Shown here piece after piece: positions 22,756 to 31,566 of a stretch of 64,000 bases of DNA. The notes beneath the pieces were generated by a model. It was not told where the DNA came from. It did no database searches and saw nothing but the letters and a program-made list of their open reading frames with translations. The stretch's first letter is position 1. Every line of letters starts with the position of its first letter. The translations under genes and the position numbers were made by a program. This stretch comes from CAZCWM01 sp964622625 (GTDB taxonomy: Bacteria > Planctomycetota > Phycisphaerae > Phycisphaerales > Phycisphaeraceae), in contig CAZUUQ010000002.1 in NCBI GenBank assembly GCA_964622625.1, positions 19,216 to 83,215 of the forward strand. The letters run 5' to 3'.

Positions 22756-25700
22756 TCAGAGGGTCGGTTCGACAGCGGCGGCACTCATGGACGCGCCCAG
22801 CGTGCGGACGTCTTCACGCAGCTCTTGCGAGACCTCGAGTAGTTGGGGGTCGGTTTCCAGCAGTTGGGCGGCGATGCGGCCGGCTTCCTCGCGCTCGCCG
22901 GTCGCGGCCAGTTCCTTGGCCAGGCGGGCCCGCCAATCGGGGGTCACGGGATCGAGGGCTACGGCCCGGCGGAGGGCCTCCACAGCCTTGTCGTGCTCGC
23001 CCAGCCCGGAGTATGCCACAGCCATGGTATCGAGGTAGGGCGGGAAGTCGCTTCGGTAGAGGCGCAGGGCTTCGCGGGCCAGATCGACGGCCTGGCGCAG
23101 GTCGCGGCCCTGCTTGATTTTGACCATGGCCAGGTTGTTGAGGACGGGTGTGGCCTCCGGCTGGACGGCCAAGGCCTTACGATACCATTGCTCGGCCTCA
23201 TCGAGGCGATCTTCCATTTCAAAGACCAGGGCGAGGTTGAACAACTGCAGCATTGTGGCGTCGGGACGATTGGCCTGCTGCACCAGCATGTCGCGGCCTC
23301 TGTCGAGGAAAGTCTGCTGGCCGCTGCGTTGTCCGAGGGTGTACCAGGCGCGGGCGAGCATGGCCTGTCCGCGATCATCGTCGTCGGGTGTGGCGGCGGC
23401 GGCCTGATCCAGCCAGCGGGCAGCGTCGGCGGGATTCTCGATGGCGAGTACGGCCAGACGCACCCAAGTCTCGCGCCAGTCGGCGTTGACCGACAGCAGG
23501 GGGGCCAGCAGGTCAGCGGCTTGCTGTTCCGCCCCGGCGGCGATGAGGGCACGGGCCTGTCGCACGAGTACGGGGGCAAAGACCTCGGGATTTGCCAGGG
23601 CGCGGTCGACATACTGCTGCATGCGCTGGGCGGCGCGGTCGGCGGCGTCGAGCTGGATCTCAGCCTCGGCGATCATGAGGTCGGCTGCCAGCGGGCGGTT
23701 GCTGGAGCGCCGACGCCACTCCTGGGCGACACCCATGGCCTCGGACCACTGGCCGGCGGCGGCGAGGGCCTCGGCGGCCATCCAGGCGGGTTCGACCGAC
23801 GAGGGGAAAGCCTGCATGGCACGCTGGGCGAGGTTGGCGGCCTCGGCGGAGCGGCCCGCGGCCAGGAGCTTGCGCACCACCAGCGTCTGCACCGCCAGGA
23901 AGCGCGGATAGCGGTTGGCCAGCGCGCGGAGTTGCGTAAGTAGTTGATCGTCCGGAATCGCGTCCTGCTGTGCCCGGCGGATGGTGGTGAGTGTCTCCAC
24001 AGCTTCGGCGGTGCGGCCGGGCTCTTCGACGAGCGCGACGACCACGGGACGGGCGGTTTCATCGGCCGCATAGTCACGGATCAGCGCTGCGTGCGGGCGC
24101 ATCCGATTGAGCCATTCGTCCTGTGGTATGGCCTTCAGACCGTGGTCGATGGCAGCCACAGCCTCCTCGCCGCGTCCAGCCTTGACCGACAGCGCCAGCA
24201 GGCCATGCCATGCGTGGGTGCTGCCGGGGGCGATGCGCGTGGCTTGATGAAGCTGGGTGAGTGCCTGATCGACGGTTTCGTGGCGAATCGCGAAATTGGC
24301 GCGGATCAACTGCGCCGTTCCGGGCGGCAGGTCCAGGCCATCGAGAAGATCCATCGCCGCGTGCGCTTCGCGTAGCTGGCCGCGTGAGGCATAGAAGTCG
24401 GCCGCAAATTCCACAGCCGGTCCCGACGGATTCTCAAGCAGGTGGGCGCAGATGGCCGCAGCCTTCTGCGGCTCCTCGGCGCGGCGGTAGAGATTGGCAA
24501 GCAGAAGCAGAGACTGCTGGTCGTCGGGATCGTGTTCACTCATCTGCTCCAGGATTGCGGTGGCGCGTTGGATACGGCCGGCCCGCGCCAGCAGGGCCGC
24601 GGCCTGGCGACGCAAGGCAGGGACCAGATCCGCTTGGGCAAGCACGTGGTCGAGCTGATTGGTGGCTACCACATTCTGGCCCTGGTCCAGCAGCAGGCGG
24701 GCATAGTCCAGACGCGGAGCCAGCAGCGTGGGACGAAGGTTGACGGCTGTGGCCAGTTGCTCAGTGGCCTGGGTGAAATTGCCCAGTTGCTCGTGGCAGA
24801 CGGCTGCAAGCAGGCGTGGCTCGACGAGGTCGGGGGAGGCGGACATGATGTTGTCGAGCAACGACAGGGCCTGGGTGTAATCGCTGTCGCTGCCGCTGCC
24901 GCCAATCAGCCAGCGTGCTCTGTAGATGCGCCAGGCGCGGCTGGCGTCGCCGGTCTGGGCCCGCAGGCGGTCGATGGCCTGGTTGATCAATTCCCGATCG
25001 CGCCAGGCCGGCTCTGCATCAAGAATCAACTGCGTGGCTCGAAGGTTGTCACGGTGGTCGGCGGCAATCTCGCGCCAGACGGCCGTGGCGCGTTCGACGT
25101 CAATATCGGAGAGAAAGCGTGCCTTGGCCGCCTGCCAGAGATAGCGATCGTCGGCCGAGGCCTGGGCAAGCGCCTGGTCGATCAGTTCCAGGGCGGCTTC
25201 GTCCCCCTGTTCATGGCGGACGGCCTGAGCTTGGCGCAGCAGCAGTTCCGGAGTGCGCCCGCCGGCGCGCTCGGCCCGCGCCAGGCAGGCGGCTTCGAGA
25301 CCCATGTTGCCGCGACGGCTGATGGCGGCCAGTGCCAGCCAGGTGGTATCCGCAAGCGGCGCGTCGGAAGCCAGGGCCGATTCGATTGCCGCGGCCGCGT
25401 CGTCCGGCCGGTCGGCGCGCAGCAACAGCGTCGCGTGAATGCGCAGCACATCACCGGGAACGGTGTCGGCGGCTCGAAGCAGGTCGGTGGTCAACCGCAG
25501 CAACTCATCGACCTGGTTGTTGACACCGGCGTCGATGGCGGCGGCCCACGCGTTGACCAGCGCGATGGCCGCCTGAATGCTGCGCGGCGCGAGAGTACGG
25601 GCCCACTGGGCGGTCTGCACGGCTTCATTGACGCGTCCGCCTTCGGCCAGCAGCCGCGCCATCTGGATATGCGGCAATGGCCACAGCGGTGCGGCGCCGG

Positions 25701-26961
25701 CGGCCCGCCGCAGGTTCTCGACTGCCAGGTCGCGCTCACCGAGCTGTGCATAGGCCTGTCCCAGCACCCACCAGGCGAAGACGTTGTCGGCATCGAGGCC
25801 GGTGGCCTGTCGGGCCAGATCCATGGCCTGATGCGTCTGGCCCGATTCAAAGGCTGCGGCCCGCAGAGCCAGTGCCCAGCTTCGGGCCTTGGGATCGCGT
25901 TGGCGCTGCTCCAGGGCGGCCACGAGAGCGTCGCCAGCCTGTTGCTGGGCCAGGGCGTAATGGGCCATCGCCTTGTGGGCGATCAGTTGCGGAGGCGTGG
26001 TGCGTCTTTCGGGATCGAGGTTTGCCAGCAGTTCGAGCACCTGCTCGTGCAGGCCCAGTTCCCAGAGTCGCTGGGCAAGCTGCCTGCGGATCTCGGGGTT
26101 GGCGGCGGCGGCATCGGCGCGGCGCAGCACGGCCAGGGCTTCGTCGAGATAGCCGGTGGCAACGAGCTGGCGCGTGAAAAGCGTGACGATTTCGGGATCG
26201 GTAGGCGTCCAGTCGAGGAGCTTGCTGACAGCGGCCCGCGACGCCGCGGTGTCCTGAGCCAGCCGGTAGGCATAGGCCAGCAGCAGATCAAAGCGTGGTT
26301 CGTCGGGGTAGCGGCCTTCGAGGTCGGCGGCCCAGGCGACGATCTGTTGAGGCGTGCGCTGCAGACGGACATGCACCTGGGCGAGCAGGAAAGGGCCCAT
26401 GGCATGCTGCGGGTTCTGCTCGATCAGTTGCTCCAGGGCTTCGGCAGCCTCGGGAAACCGTCCCAACCAGACCAGAGCCAAAGCGCGGGAATGCAGAAGG
26501 TGTGGATTGTCCGGATCGGTCTCCAGCAGCTTGTCGGCCGTGCTGAGTGCTTCACTGCCTTGGCGCAGTTCAACGAGGACATCCAGCAGTTGCCGGGCGG
26601 CCTGCTCGTTTTGCGGATCGAGTTCGGTGACGCGCTTGAGCGCGATGGCGGCGCGGCGCAAGTGCTGGGCGCTGCCGTCGGGAGCGGGAACGGCCTGCTG
26701 GGTCTGGGCGAACCAGTAAAGCAGTTCGGCATCATTATCCGCCTGCTCAGGTCGGTCGCGGATGACGCGGTCCATGTGCGGCAGGGCTTCGAGGAACCGG
26801 CCGTCGCGGGCGGCCTGGATGCCGGCAGTCCGACGTTGTTCCAGCTCACGGGCGATGCCGGCACGCCGCACGGTGACAAAAAGCGTCAACAGAACACCAA
26901 TGATCGCCGTCACCGCCAGCAGCAACACCAGCCGACGGCGTGTCTTTGCACGAATAGCCAT
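22756..26961 (-). CDS. Giant TPR-repeat protein of the exosortase locus (PrsT-like)
   Basis: The 1401-residue protein begins with a basic N-terminus and one membrane segment (RLVLLLAVTAIIGVLLTLFV, about residues 10-29). Tetratricopeptide repeats fill almost the whole remainder, with recurring A-x-x-L-x-P and LA-x-x-G patterns such as AQQQAGDALVAALEQRQ and ALQLYRSD-like helices. Large TPR proteins near exosortase/EPS genes (PrsT in PEP-CTERM systems) are proposed scaffolds for polysaccharide export, and that comparison is by context. The start ATG overlaps the sugar-transferase stop as TAATG, so it is the last gene of the coupled run. An upstream in-frame start at 27012 lies inside the neighbour and is rejected. 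Confidence 0.8.
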   Translation of the reverse strand: MAIRAKTRRRLVLLLAVTAIIGVLLTLFVTVRRAGIARELEQRRTAGIQAARDGRFLEALPHMDRVIRDRPEQADNDAELLYWFAQTQQAVPAPDGSAQHLRRAAIALKRVTELDPQNEQAARQLLDVLVELRQGSEALSTADKLLETDPDNPHLLHSRALALVWLGRFPEAAEALEQLIEQNPQHAMGPFLLAQVHVRLQRTPQQIVAWAADLEGRYPDEPRFDLLLAYAYRLAQDTAASRAAVSKLLDWTPTDPEIVTLFTRQLVATGYLDEALAVLRRADAAAANPEIRRQLAQRLWELGLHEQVLELLANLDPERRTTPPQLIAHKAMAHYALAQQQAGDALVAALEQRQRDPKARSWALALRAAAFESGQTHQAMDLARQATGLDADNVFAWWVLGQAYAQLGERDLAVENLRRAAGAAPLWPLPHIQMARLLAEGGRVNEAVQTAQWARTLAPRSIQAAIALVNAWAAAIDAGVNNQVDELLRLTTDLLRAADTVPGDVLRIHATLLLRADRPDDAAAAIESALASDAPLADTTWLALAAISRRGNMGLEAACLARAERAGGRTPELLLRQAQAVRHEQGDEAALELIDQALAQASADDRYLWQAAKARFLSDIDVERATAVWREIAADHRDNLRATQLILDAEPAWRDRELINQAIDRLRAQTGDASRAWRIYRARWLIGGSGSDSDYTQALSLLDNIMSASPDLVEPRLLAAVCHEQLGNFTQATEQLATAVNLRPTLLAPRLDYARLLLDQGQNVVATNQLDHVLAQADLVPALRRQAAALLARAGRIQRATAILEQMSEHDPDDQQSLLLLANLYRRAEEPQKAAAICAHLLENPSGPAVEFAADFYASRGQLREAHAAMDLLDGLDLPPGTAQLIRANFAIRHETVDQALTQLHQATRIAPGSTHAWHGLLALSVKAGRGEEAVAAIDHGLKAIPQDEWLNRMRPHAALIRDYAADETARPVVVALVEEPGRTAEAVETLTTIRRAQQDAIPDDQLLTQLRALANRYPRFLAVQTLVVRKLLAAGRSAEAANLAQRAMQAFPSSVEPAWMAAEALAAAGQWSEAMGVAQEWRRRSSNRPLAADLMIAEAEIQLDAADRAAQRMQQYVDRALANPEVFAPVLVRQARALIAAGAEQQAADLLAPLLSVNADWRETWVRLAVLAIENPADAARWLDQAAAATPDDDDRGQAMLARAWYTLGQRSGQQTFLDRGRDMLVQQANRPDATMLQLFNLALVFEMEDRLDEAEQWYRKALAVQPEATPVLNNLAMVKIKQGRDLRQAVDLAREALRLYRSDFPPYLDTMAVAYSGLGEHDKAVEALRRAVALDPVTPDWRARLAKELAATGEREEAGRIAAQLLETDPQLLEVSQELREDVRTLGASMSAAAVEPTL

Positions 26962-28400
26962 TATGTTTGCGACCCCTTGATCACGTAAAGGATGGTTTTC
27001 CAGATGATCCACAGATCAAGCCGGAAGCTGACGTTCTCGACGTATTCAATGTCGTAGCGGATCCATTCCTGGAAGTCGAGTCCGCTCTTGCGTGTGCGTT
27101 TGACCTGCCAAAGACCGGTGAGTCCGGGACGGACGCTGAGCCGCGCCTCGCGCCAGGGCGGGCAATACTGGTTTTCCTTGAACGGACTGGGTCGTGGGCC
27201 CACCACAGACATGTGGCCCATGAGGATGTTGAACAACTGCGGCAGCTCATCGAGCTGGAGGCGGCGCATGAAGCGGCCGACACGGGTGAGCCGCGGGTCA
27301 TCGTCGATGAAGAACTGCGGGCCGTCGGCCTGGTTCTGGCCAATGAGCTGCTGCTTGATCTGGTCGGCGTCGCGGCGCATGGAGCGGAACTTGTAACAGG
27401 GGAACTCGCGGCCGCCCATCGTCTCGCGCTTGTGGGCGAAGAAGATCGGCCAGCCGTCGTCAAGCACGATCATCAGCATGATCAGGGGATAGAAAGGCAG
27501 ACTGAGGGCCAAGCCGAGGACGGCAAAGGCCAGGTCGAAGCCTCGCTTCATCGCCCGGGCCAGCGACGTCATCTCGCGCGGCCGCACCGGGCGATCGAGC
27601 ACCGGGATCGGCTCGATCTCCTGCCAGCGCACCTGCTCGATTTGCGGCCGATGGGCGGGATCGTCCCAGAGGACGGCGGGTCCCACCACGCTGGCGTTGG
27701 CCGGGATCTGTCGGCCCGCGCCGATCCAGGCGGTGCCGACAAAGCTCAGGTTGTCGCCCAATTCGACCGCCTGGTCGAACCAGACGTGCGCTGACTGGCG
27801 TCGCGCCCTGGGAATGGTGCTGTCCGGCCGACGCCAAAGTTGCACAATGGCCTGGAGGGCTTCCATGACTTCCTCGTCGCGGCCGGAGTCAAATACGCGC
27901 CCAGGCAGGGAGGTGGTGGCGCGGTTGGCGGCGTCGATCTGCCGGCGGAGGATCCGCCATCCAATGCGGGGCGAGTCGGCCATCTGCCACAGCACAGCGA
28001 TCTTGCGGTCGGTGGTCATGGCCGCGCGCGTCAATTGCGGGTCGGACCCGCCATATATGCGCTCGAAGCGCTTGAAGCGGCCGTGGGCGTCGGTCACCAC
28101 CTTCTCGCGATAGCCGCGTTGACGCTTGTCGTGCAGACGCACATAAAGCAGTTTGGGACGCATCCACGTCAGATGCTCAACCGGGTCGGTGAGCTTGAAG
28201 ATGACCAGTGAGCGTGGATCGATGAGGAGAAAAATCTCCGCGTCGTCCACGATCTCGGATCGCTCGCCCTGGCGGACCACCTGCACGCCGCGCGATGCCC
28301 AGAAACGATCATGCACCTGGATGGGCGTGAGGCCCCAGATGGTGGGCGTTTCGCGCGTCTGGGCGCATCGCTCGGCGGTGACGGAACCAGTGCGGATCAT
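26961..28400 (-). CDS. Polyprenyl-phosphate sugar-1-phosphate transferase with atypical N-terminal domain
   Basis: The 479-residue protein would start exopolysaccharide repeat units by moving sugar-1-phosphate from a UDP-sugar to undecaprenyl phosphate. The C-terminal third is a standard bacterial sugar transferase: membrane helix FDLAFAVLGLALSLPFYPLI, then HKRETMGGREFPCYKFRSM, LTRVGRFMRRLQLDELPQLF, MSVVGPRPSPFKEN and VRPGLTGLWQVKRT. Residues 1-280 are unusual. Instead of the four membrane helices of WcaJ/WbaP, they look soluble and end with a hexapeptide-like stretch (GTAWIGAGRQIPANASVVGP), as in sugar-nucleotidyltransferase C-termini. The gene overlaps the chain-length kinase by four bases upstream and the TPR gene by one base downstream. 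Confidence 0.88.
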   Translation of the reverse strand: MIRTGSVTAERCAQTRETPTIWGLTPIQVHDRFWASRGVQVVRQGERSEIVDDAEIFLLIDPRSLVIFKLTDPVEHLTWMRPKLLYVRLHDKRQRGYREKVVTDAHGRFKRFERIYGGSDPQLTRAAMTTDRKIAVLWQMADSPRIGWRILRRQIDAANRATTSLPGRVFDSGRDEEVMEALQAIVQLWRRPDSTIPRARRQSAHVWFDQAVELGDNLSFVGTAWIGAGRQIPANASVVGPAVLWDDPAHRPQIEQVRWQEIEPIPVLDRPVRPREMTSLARAMKRGFDLAFAVLGLALSLPFYPLIMLMIVLDDGWPIFFAHKRETMGGREFPCYKFRSMRRDADQIKQQLIGQNQADGPQFFIDDDPRLTRVGRFMRRLQLDELPQLFNILMGHMSVVGPRPSPFKENQYCPPWREARLSVRPGLTGLWQVKRTRKSGLDFQEWIRYDIEYVENVSFRLDLWIIWKTILYVIKGSQT

Positions 28401-30850
28401 GACGGGCTCCCGTTGTCGCCGCCACGATTCTCACCGGTGCTGCTCTCGACCTGGTACGCCACGGCGGTGGCGATCGGTCCCAGCAGGCGGGTGGCGCCGC
28501 TGGGCGGAGCGCCGGTGGCCAACGCCGCCGATGCCAGGGAATCGCCCATGCGGCGGCTCTGCATCGAGCCGTAACTCGAACGTGTCACGTCCTGCCCGTC
28601 GGCCCGGTTGAAGACCAATCCTGAGAGATTGGCGCCGATGGACCACAAGTGGTCGGCCGCCCGCTCCGCCATGGGACGCTGCTCGCCCCGGGACACCGTC
28701 AATACCACGCCATCCACATGGGCCGAGATCAGCGAGGCTTCGAGGCTTCCGAGGATCGGGCCGGTGTCGAACAGGATCACGTCGTATTGCCCCTTGGCCT
28801 GCTCGATCAGATTCTGAAGCGAACGCGGCGAAAGGGTGGCCGCCTGATGAGCCTGCGCGGCTCCCACAGGCAGAATGTCCAGATCCGGCAGGCCAATGTT
28901 CTTGACGCACTGGTCCAGCACGGCTTGTCCGGCCAGCACATCGAGCAGGCCTAGGAGTGTATGCCGCTGACCGGAGAGGCCTTCGTCGATCTGCTCGCGG
29001 CGCAGCAGCCCCATGGCCACGAGCGTCTCTCCGAGCTTGCGGCCGGTGCTTGCGGCCAGCGCCAGAGCTTCGTCAAGCTGGGCGGCGCTGATCGCGCCCT
29101 GGTGCAGGAGGATCTGTCCGAGTTTGGGATGGATGCGCGCCTCGCTGCGGGTGGTCAGGCCGGCTCCGACGATGTCGCCGTCGATCAGCAGGGTGCGCAT
29201 GCCGCAATGGGCGAAGGACAGGCCCAGAGCGAAGGTGAGACTGGTCTTGCCCGTGCCAGGTGCGGGGCTGGTGACCGCGAAGACGCGGTTGTTGTCGCCG
29301 TCGCCGGAGAGCTGGAGCATGGTGCGGATGTGATGGACGCCGAAGGCCGCGACAGTGACCTGTTCGGGGTCGGTCATGTTCTCCGGCAGGGCGGGCAGGA
29401 TGCCGAGCATGCGGATGCGCTGGCGCGTGGTGTAGGTTGCGTCGTCGGAGGTTCTCAGGCGACGGTCGATCAGGCCCACGAGCATGACCAGTCCCAGTCC
29501 GAAGCTGCCGCCGGCCATGCCGCCCAGGGCGGCCAGTTGTTTGCGCTTGCCGGCATTCGAGGGAAACAGCGGATCCTCGCCGAAGCTCATGGGCGTGACA
29601 CGGCCATACACGCGCGATTCGAGCGTCAATACATTGAGCCGGTCACGGTATCGCTGAAGATCGGCGTTGACCGATTCGAGATCCTCGTGCAGCTCCACGA
29701 TGCGATGGTGCTTCTCAGCCAGTTCACGCCGCTCGATATCGAGGACCTCGAGCAGTTGCTGGCGTTCGGCGCGGCGGGCGAGCAACTGGGGCTGGGACAT
29801 CAGCTCGAAGCGGTCTGTGGGCGCGGCGGCAACGCCCGTGGAGCCGGTGCCGCGCCGACTCTCGTTGTATTCCCGCGCATAGCGGTCGATGATGGCTTCA
29901 ATGGCCTCAAGCTTGTGCCGCTCGTCAACAACGAGGCGGTGATTGAGGTTGAACTTGGCACTGAGCACGGCAATATAACTTTCCTGGTCGCGCTTCTGAT
30001 TGAGGTAATTGCGCATCGTGGGGTCGGCGGACGCGATCTCGATCGGCGCGAGATCGGCCGCCGGCGTCTCGCTGGTGTCATTGCTCTGGCCCCCGTGCAG
30101 GGTGGCCAGAGCGATCTCGATGCGGCGAAGATCATCCTTGATCTCCTCGATCTGCTTGATCTTGGCGTTGAGCAGTGGGCCCAGATCGTCGCTGCCGTAG
30201 GTCTCGGAAACCTCACGGATCTGCTGGGTGAGCTGGCGGGACTGGCTGCGTTTGGCCACGAGCTGCTCATTGAGTACGTCGAGGCGTCGGTTGTCAGCCT
30301 GCGCGTCGAATTCAGGCCGCAACTGAATGTAGGCGCGGATGATCGCTTCGACGCCGGCCTTGGCCACCGCCTTGTCTTCGTCGGTGAACATGACGAGAAT
30401 TTCACGACTGCGGGACGGGTGGCGGACGGTCAGACGCGAGGAGAAATCACCAAGGGAATAATCGCGCCCCGCCGAGAGCCATAATTGCGAGCCGCGGGCC
30501 ATGTTGAGGTTACGCTGTCCCTGCATCAGCTCGACTTCGCGTTTGACGAAGTGTTCGAACATCGGGCCGATGCTCTGCTCCTCGGTCCTGACCAGGACGG
30601 CGGGCAGTTGCGGCTCCACATCGATGCGTCCGATGCTGGTGAACTCAAGCGGGACGGCGTTCCATGCCGCCGCCGCTCCGCCGAGCAGCCCGGCCAGCCC
30701 CAGACCGACCGCCCAGGGGTAGCGGCCGCGCAACAGGCGATGAGCCTTATGCAGCGGGTTGGCATGATGATCGGCATGACCGTCGGCCGGCAACGCATCC
30801 TGTCCGACCGGCAACACGGGGTACACACCGTCTCGAAGGGCCTGGCTCAT
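28397..30850 (-). CDS. Polysaccharide chain-length regulator / BY-kinase with inserted MshEN module
   Basis: The 817-residue Wzc-type protein has a first membrane helix (about residues 46-63) and a long periplasmic Wzz region rich in coiled coil (about 190-410). A second membrane helix lies at about 438-460, followed by a cytoplasmic kinase domain: Walker A SPAPGTGKTSLTF (528-540), A' TLLIDGDI (553-560) and Walker B YDVILFDTGP (689-698). Between A' and the GLLDVLAGQ segment lie two 24-residue motifs, 576-599 (KLGQILLHQG...) and 605-628 (KLGETLVAMG...), separated by five residues. That is the layout of the MshEN c-di-GMP-binding domain. The usual Tyr-rich C-terminal cluster is absent (only scattered Tyr). 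It overlaps the EpsI and sugar-transferase genes by four bases each. Confidence 0.9.
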   Translation of the reverse strand: MSQALRDGVYPVLPVGQDALPADGHADHHANPLHKAHRLLRGRYPWAVGLGLAGLLGGAAAAWNAVPLEFTSIGRIDVEPQLPAVLVRTEEQSIGPMFEHFVKREVELMQGQRNLNMARGSQLWLSAGRDYSLGDFSSRLTVRHPSRSREILVMFTDEDKAVAKAGVEAIIRAYIQLRPEFDAQADNRRLDVLNEQLVAKRSQSRQLTQQIREVSETYGSDDLGPLLNAKIKQIEEIKDDLRRIEIALATLHGGQSNDTSETPAADLAPIEIASADPTMRNYLNQKRDQESYIAVLSAKFNLNHRLVVDERHKLEAIEAIIDRYAREYNESRRGTGSTGVAAAPTDRFELMSQPQLLARRAERQQLLEVLDIERRELAEKHHRIVELHEDLESVNADLQRYRDRLNVLTLESRVYGRVTPMSFGEDPLFPSNAGKRKQLAALGGMAGGSFGLGLVMLVGLIDRRLRTSDDATYTTRQRIRMLGILPALPENMTDPEQVTVAAFGVHHIRTMLQLSGDGDNNRVFAVTSPAPGTGKTSLTFALGLSFAHCGMRTLLIDGDIVGAGLTTRSEARIHPKLGQILLHQGAISAAQLDEALALAASTGRKLGETLVAMGLLRREQIDEGLSGQRHTLLGLLDVLAGQAVLDQCVKNIGLPDLDILPVGAAQAHQAATLSPRSLQNLIEQAKGQYDVILFDTGPILGSLEASLISAHVDGVVLTVSRGEQRPMAERAADHLWSIGANLSGLVFNRADGQDVTRSSYGSMQSRRMGDSLASAALATGAPPSGATRLLGPIATAVAYQVESSTGENRGGDNGSPS
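28967..29125 (-). other. MshEN-like tandem motif within the BY-kinase
   Basis: This segment encodes residues 576-628. Both motifs follow RLGxxL..xG(L/I)....L...L in spacing, with Lys in place of the first Arg in each and Gln closing only the second. The 24-5-24 arrangement matches the MshEN domain known from the ATPase MshE. Loss of both Arg side chains may weaken nucleotide binding. Confidence 0.75.
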
Positions 30851-31536
30851 GAGGGCACTCCCGATCGCATGGTTCTGATGGCTTCGCCGATCAAATCGAT
30901 GAATTGCTCGGCGATCTGCAGGCGGTGTCTGCGGTCGGCCCCAGCAGACTTGAAGACCAGTTGCACCTGGGCGGCGCCGAAGAATTTCTGCGTAGCGTCG
31001 GCCTCAACTTCCCGCACGCCACGCATGTCGGGGGCGATGCGGCCGTCGGGCAGCACCATGAAATTATAGATCCACAGCCGGCCGGCACTGCCGAAGCGGC
31101 TGATGGCGAACTCGTACTCCATGGCCTCGATCACCAGATCATCGACGACGAAATGCTGCGGTACGCTGCTCTGGAGCGTCCAGCCGGAGTTGGGGTAGCA
31201 GTTCGGGGGGTAGTGCCCGACCATGTCGCGGGCGTTGCGGCACTGGACGATCAGCAGCCCCACGTGTTCGCCGATGCCGACGTGCGTGTAGTTTCTGCTG
31301 AGCACCTTGTTGGCCGACAGTAGACGCAAGGCCTCCTGGGCAACCTGTTCGTCTCTGCCAACCCATGGGCCGAAGGACATGGGAATCGCCTCGATGGCCT
31401 GCCTGGCGCGGTCGTGGAAGGGCGCGGCATCGACCGGCTTGGGCCGCCTGGATCCCTCGGCGGCGGCGGCGGCAAGCACCAGGGCCGCGGCTAGCGGATA
31501 CAACCAGAGGCGTCGCATTGTCCTGTCGCTGTTCAT
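30847..31536 (-). CDS. Exosortase-associated EpsI-family protein
   Basis: The 229-residue protein has an N-terminal signal or anchor (LWLYPLAAALVLAAAAAEG) and the EpsI hallmark VQCRNARDMVGHYPPNCYPN followed by SGW. An SFGPWVG-type segment lies near the N-terminus. EpsI domains are often fused to exosortases or sit next to them and act outside the membrane, with unclear function in exopolysaccharide or protein processing. Here EpsI is a separate gene, 30 nt after the exosortase and overlapping the chain-length kinase by four bases, so the three are one translational unit. Confidence 0.82.
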   Translation of the reverse strand: MNSDRTMRRLWLYPLAAALVLAAAAAEGSRRPKPVDAAPFHDRARQAIEAIPMSFGPWVGRDEQVAQEALRLLSANKVLSRNYTHVGIGEHVGLLIVQCRNARDMVGHYPPNCYPNSGWTLQSSVPQHFVVDDLVIEAMEYEFAISRFGSAGRLWIYNFMVLPDGRIAPDMRGVREVEADATQKFFGAAQVQLVFKSAGADRRHRLQIAEQFIDLIGEAIRTMRSGVPS

Positions 31537-31566
31537 GCGTTCTCGATTCGGCCATTTCGGCTGTAG

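Noticed and set aside
24442..26988. 848-residue plus-strand reading frame
   Set aside because: It is antisense to the TPR gene, and its Gly/Gln-rich composition mirrors the repeats.
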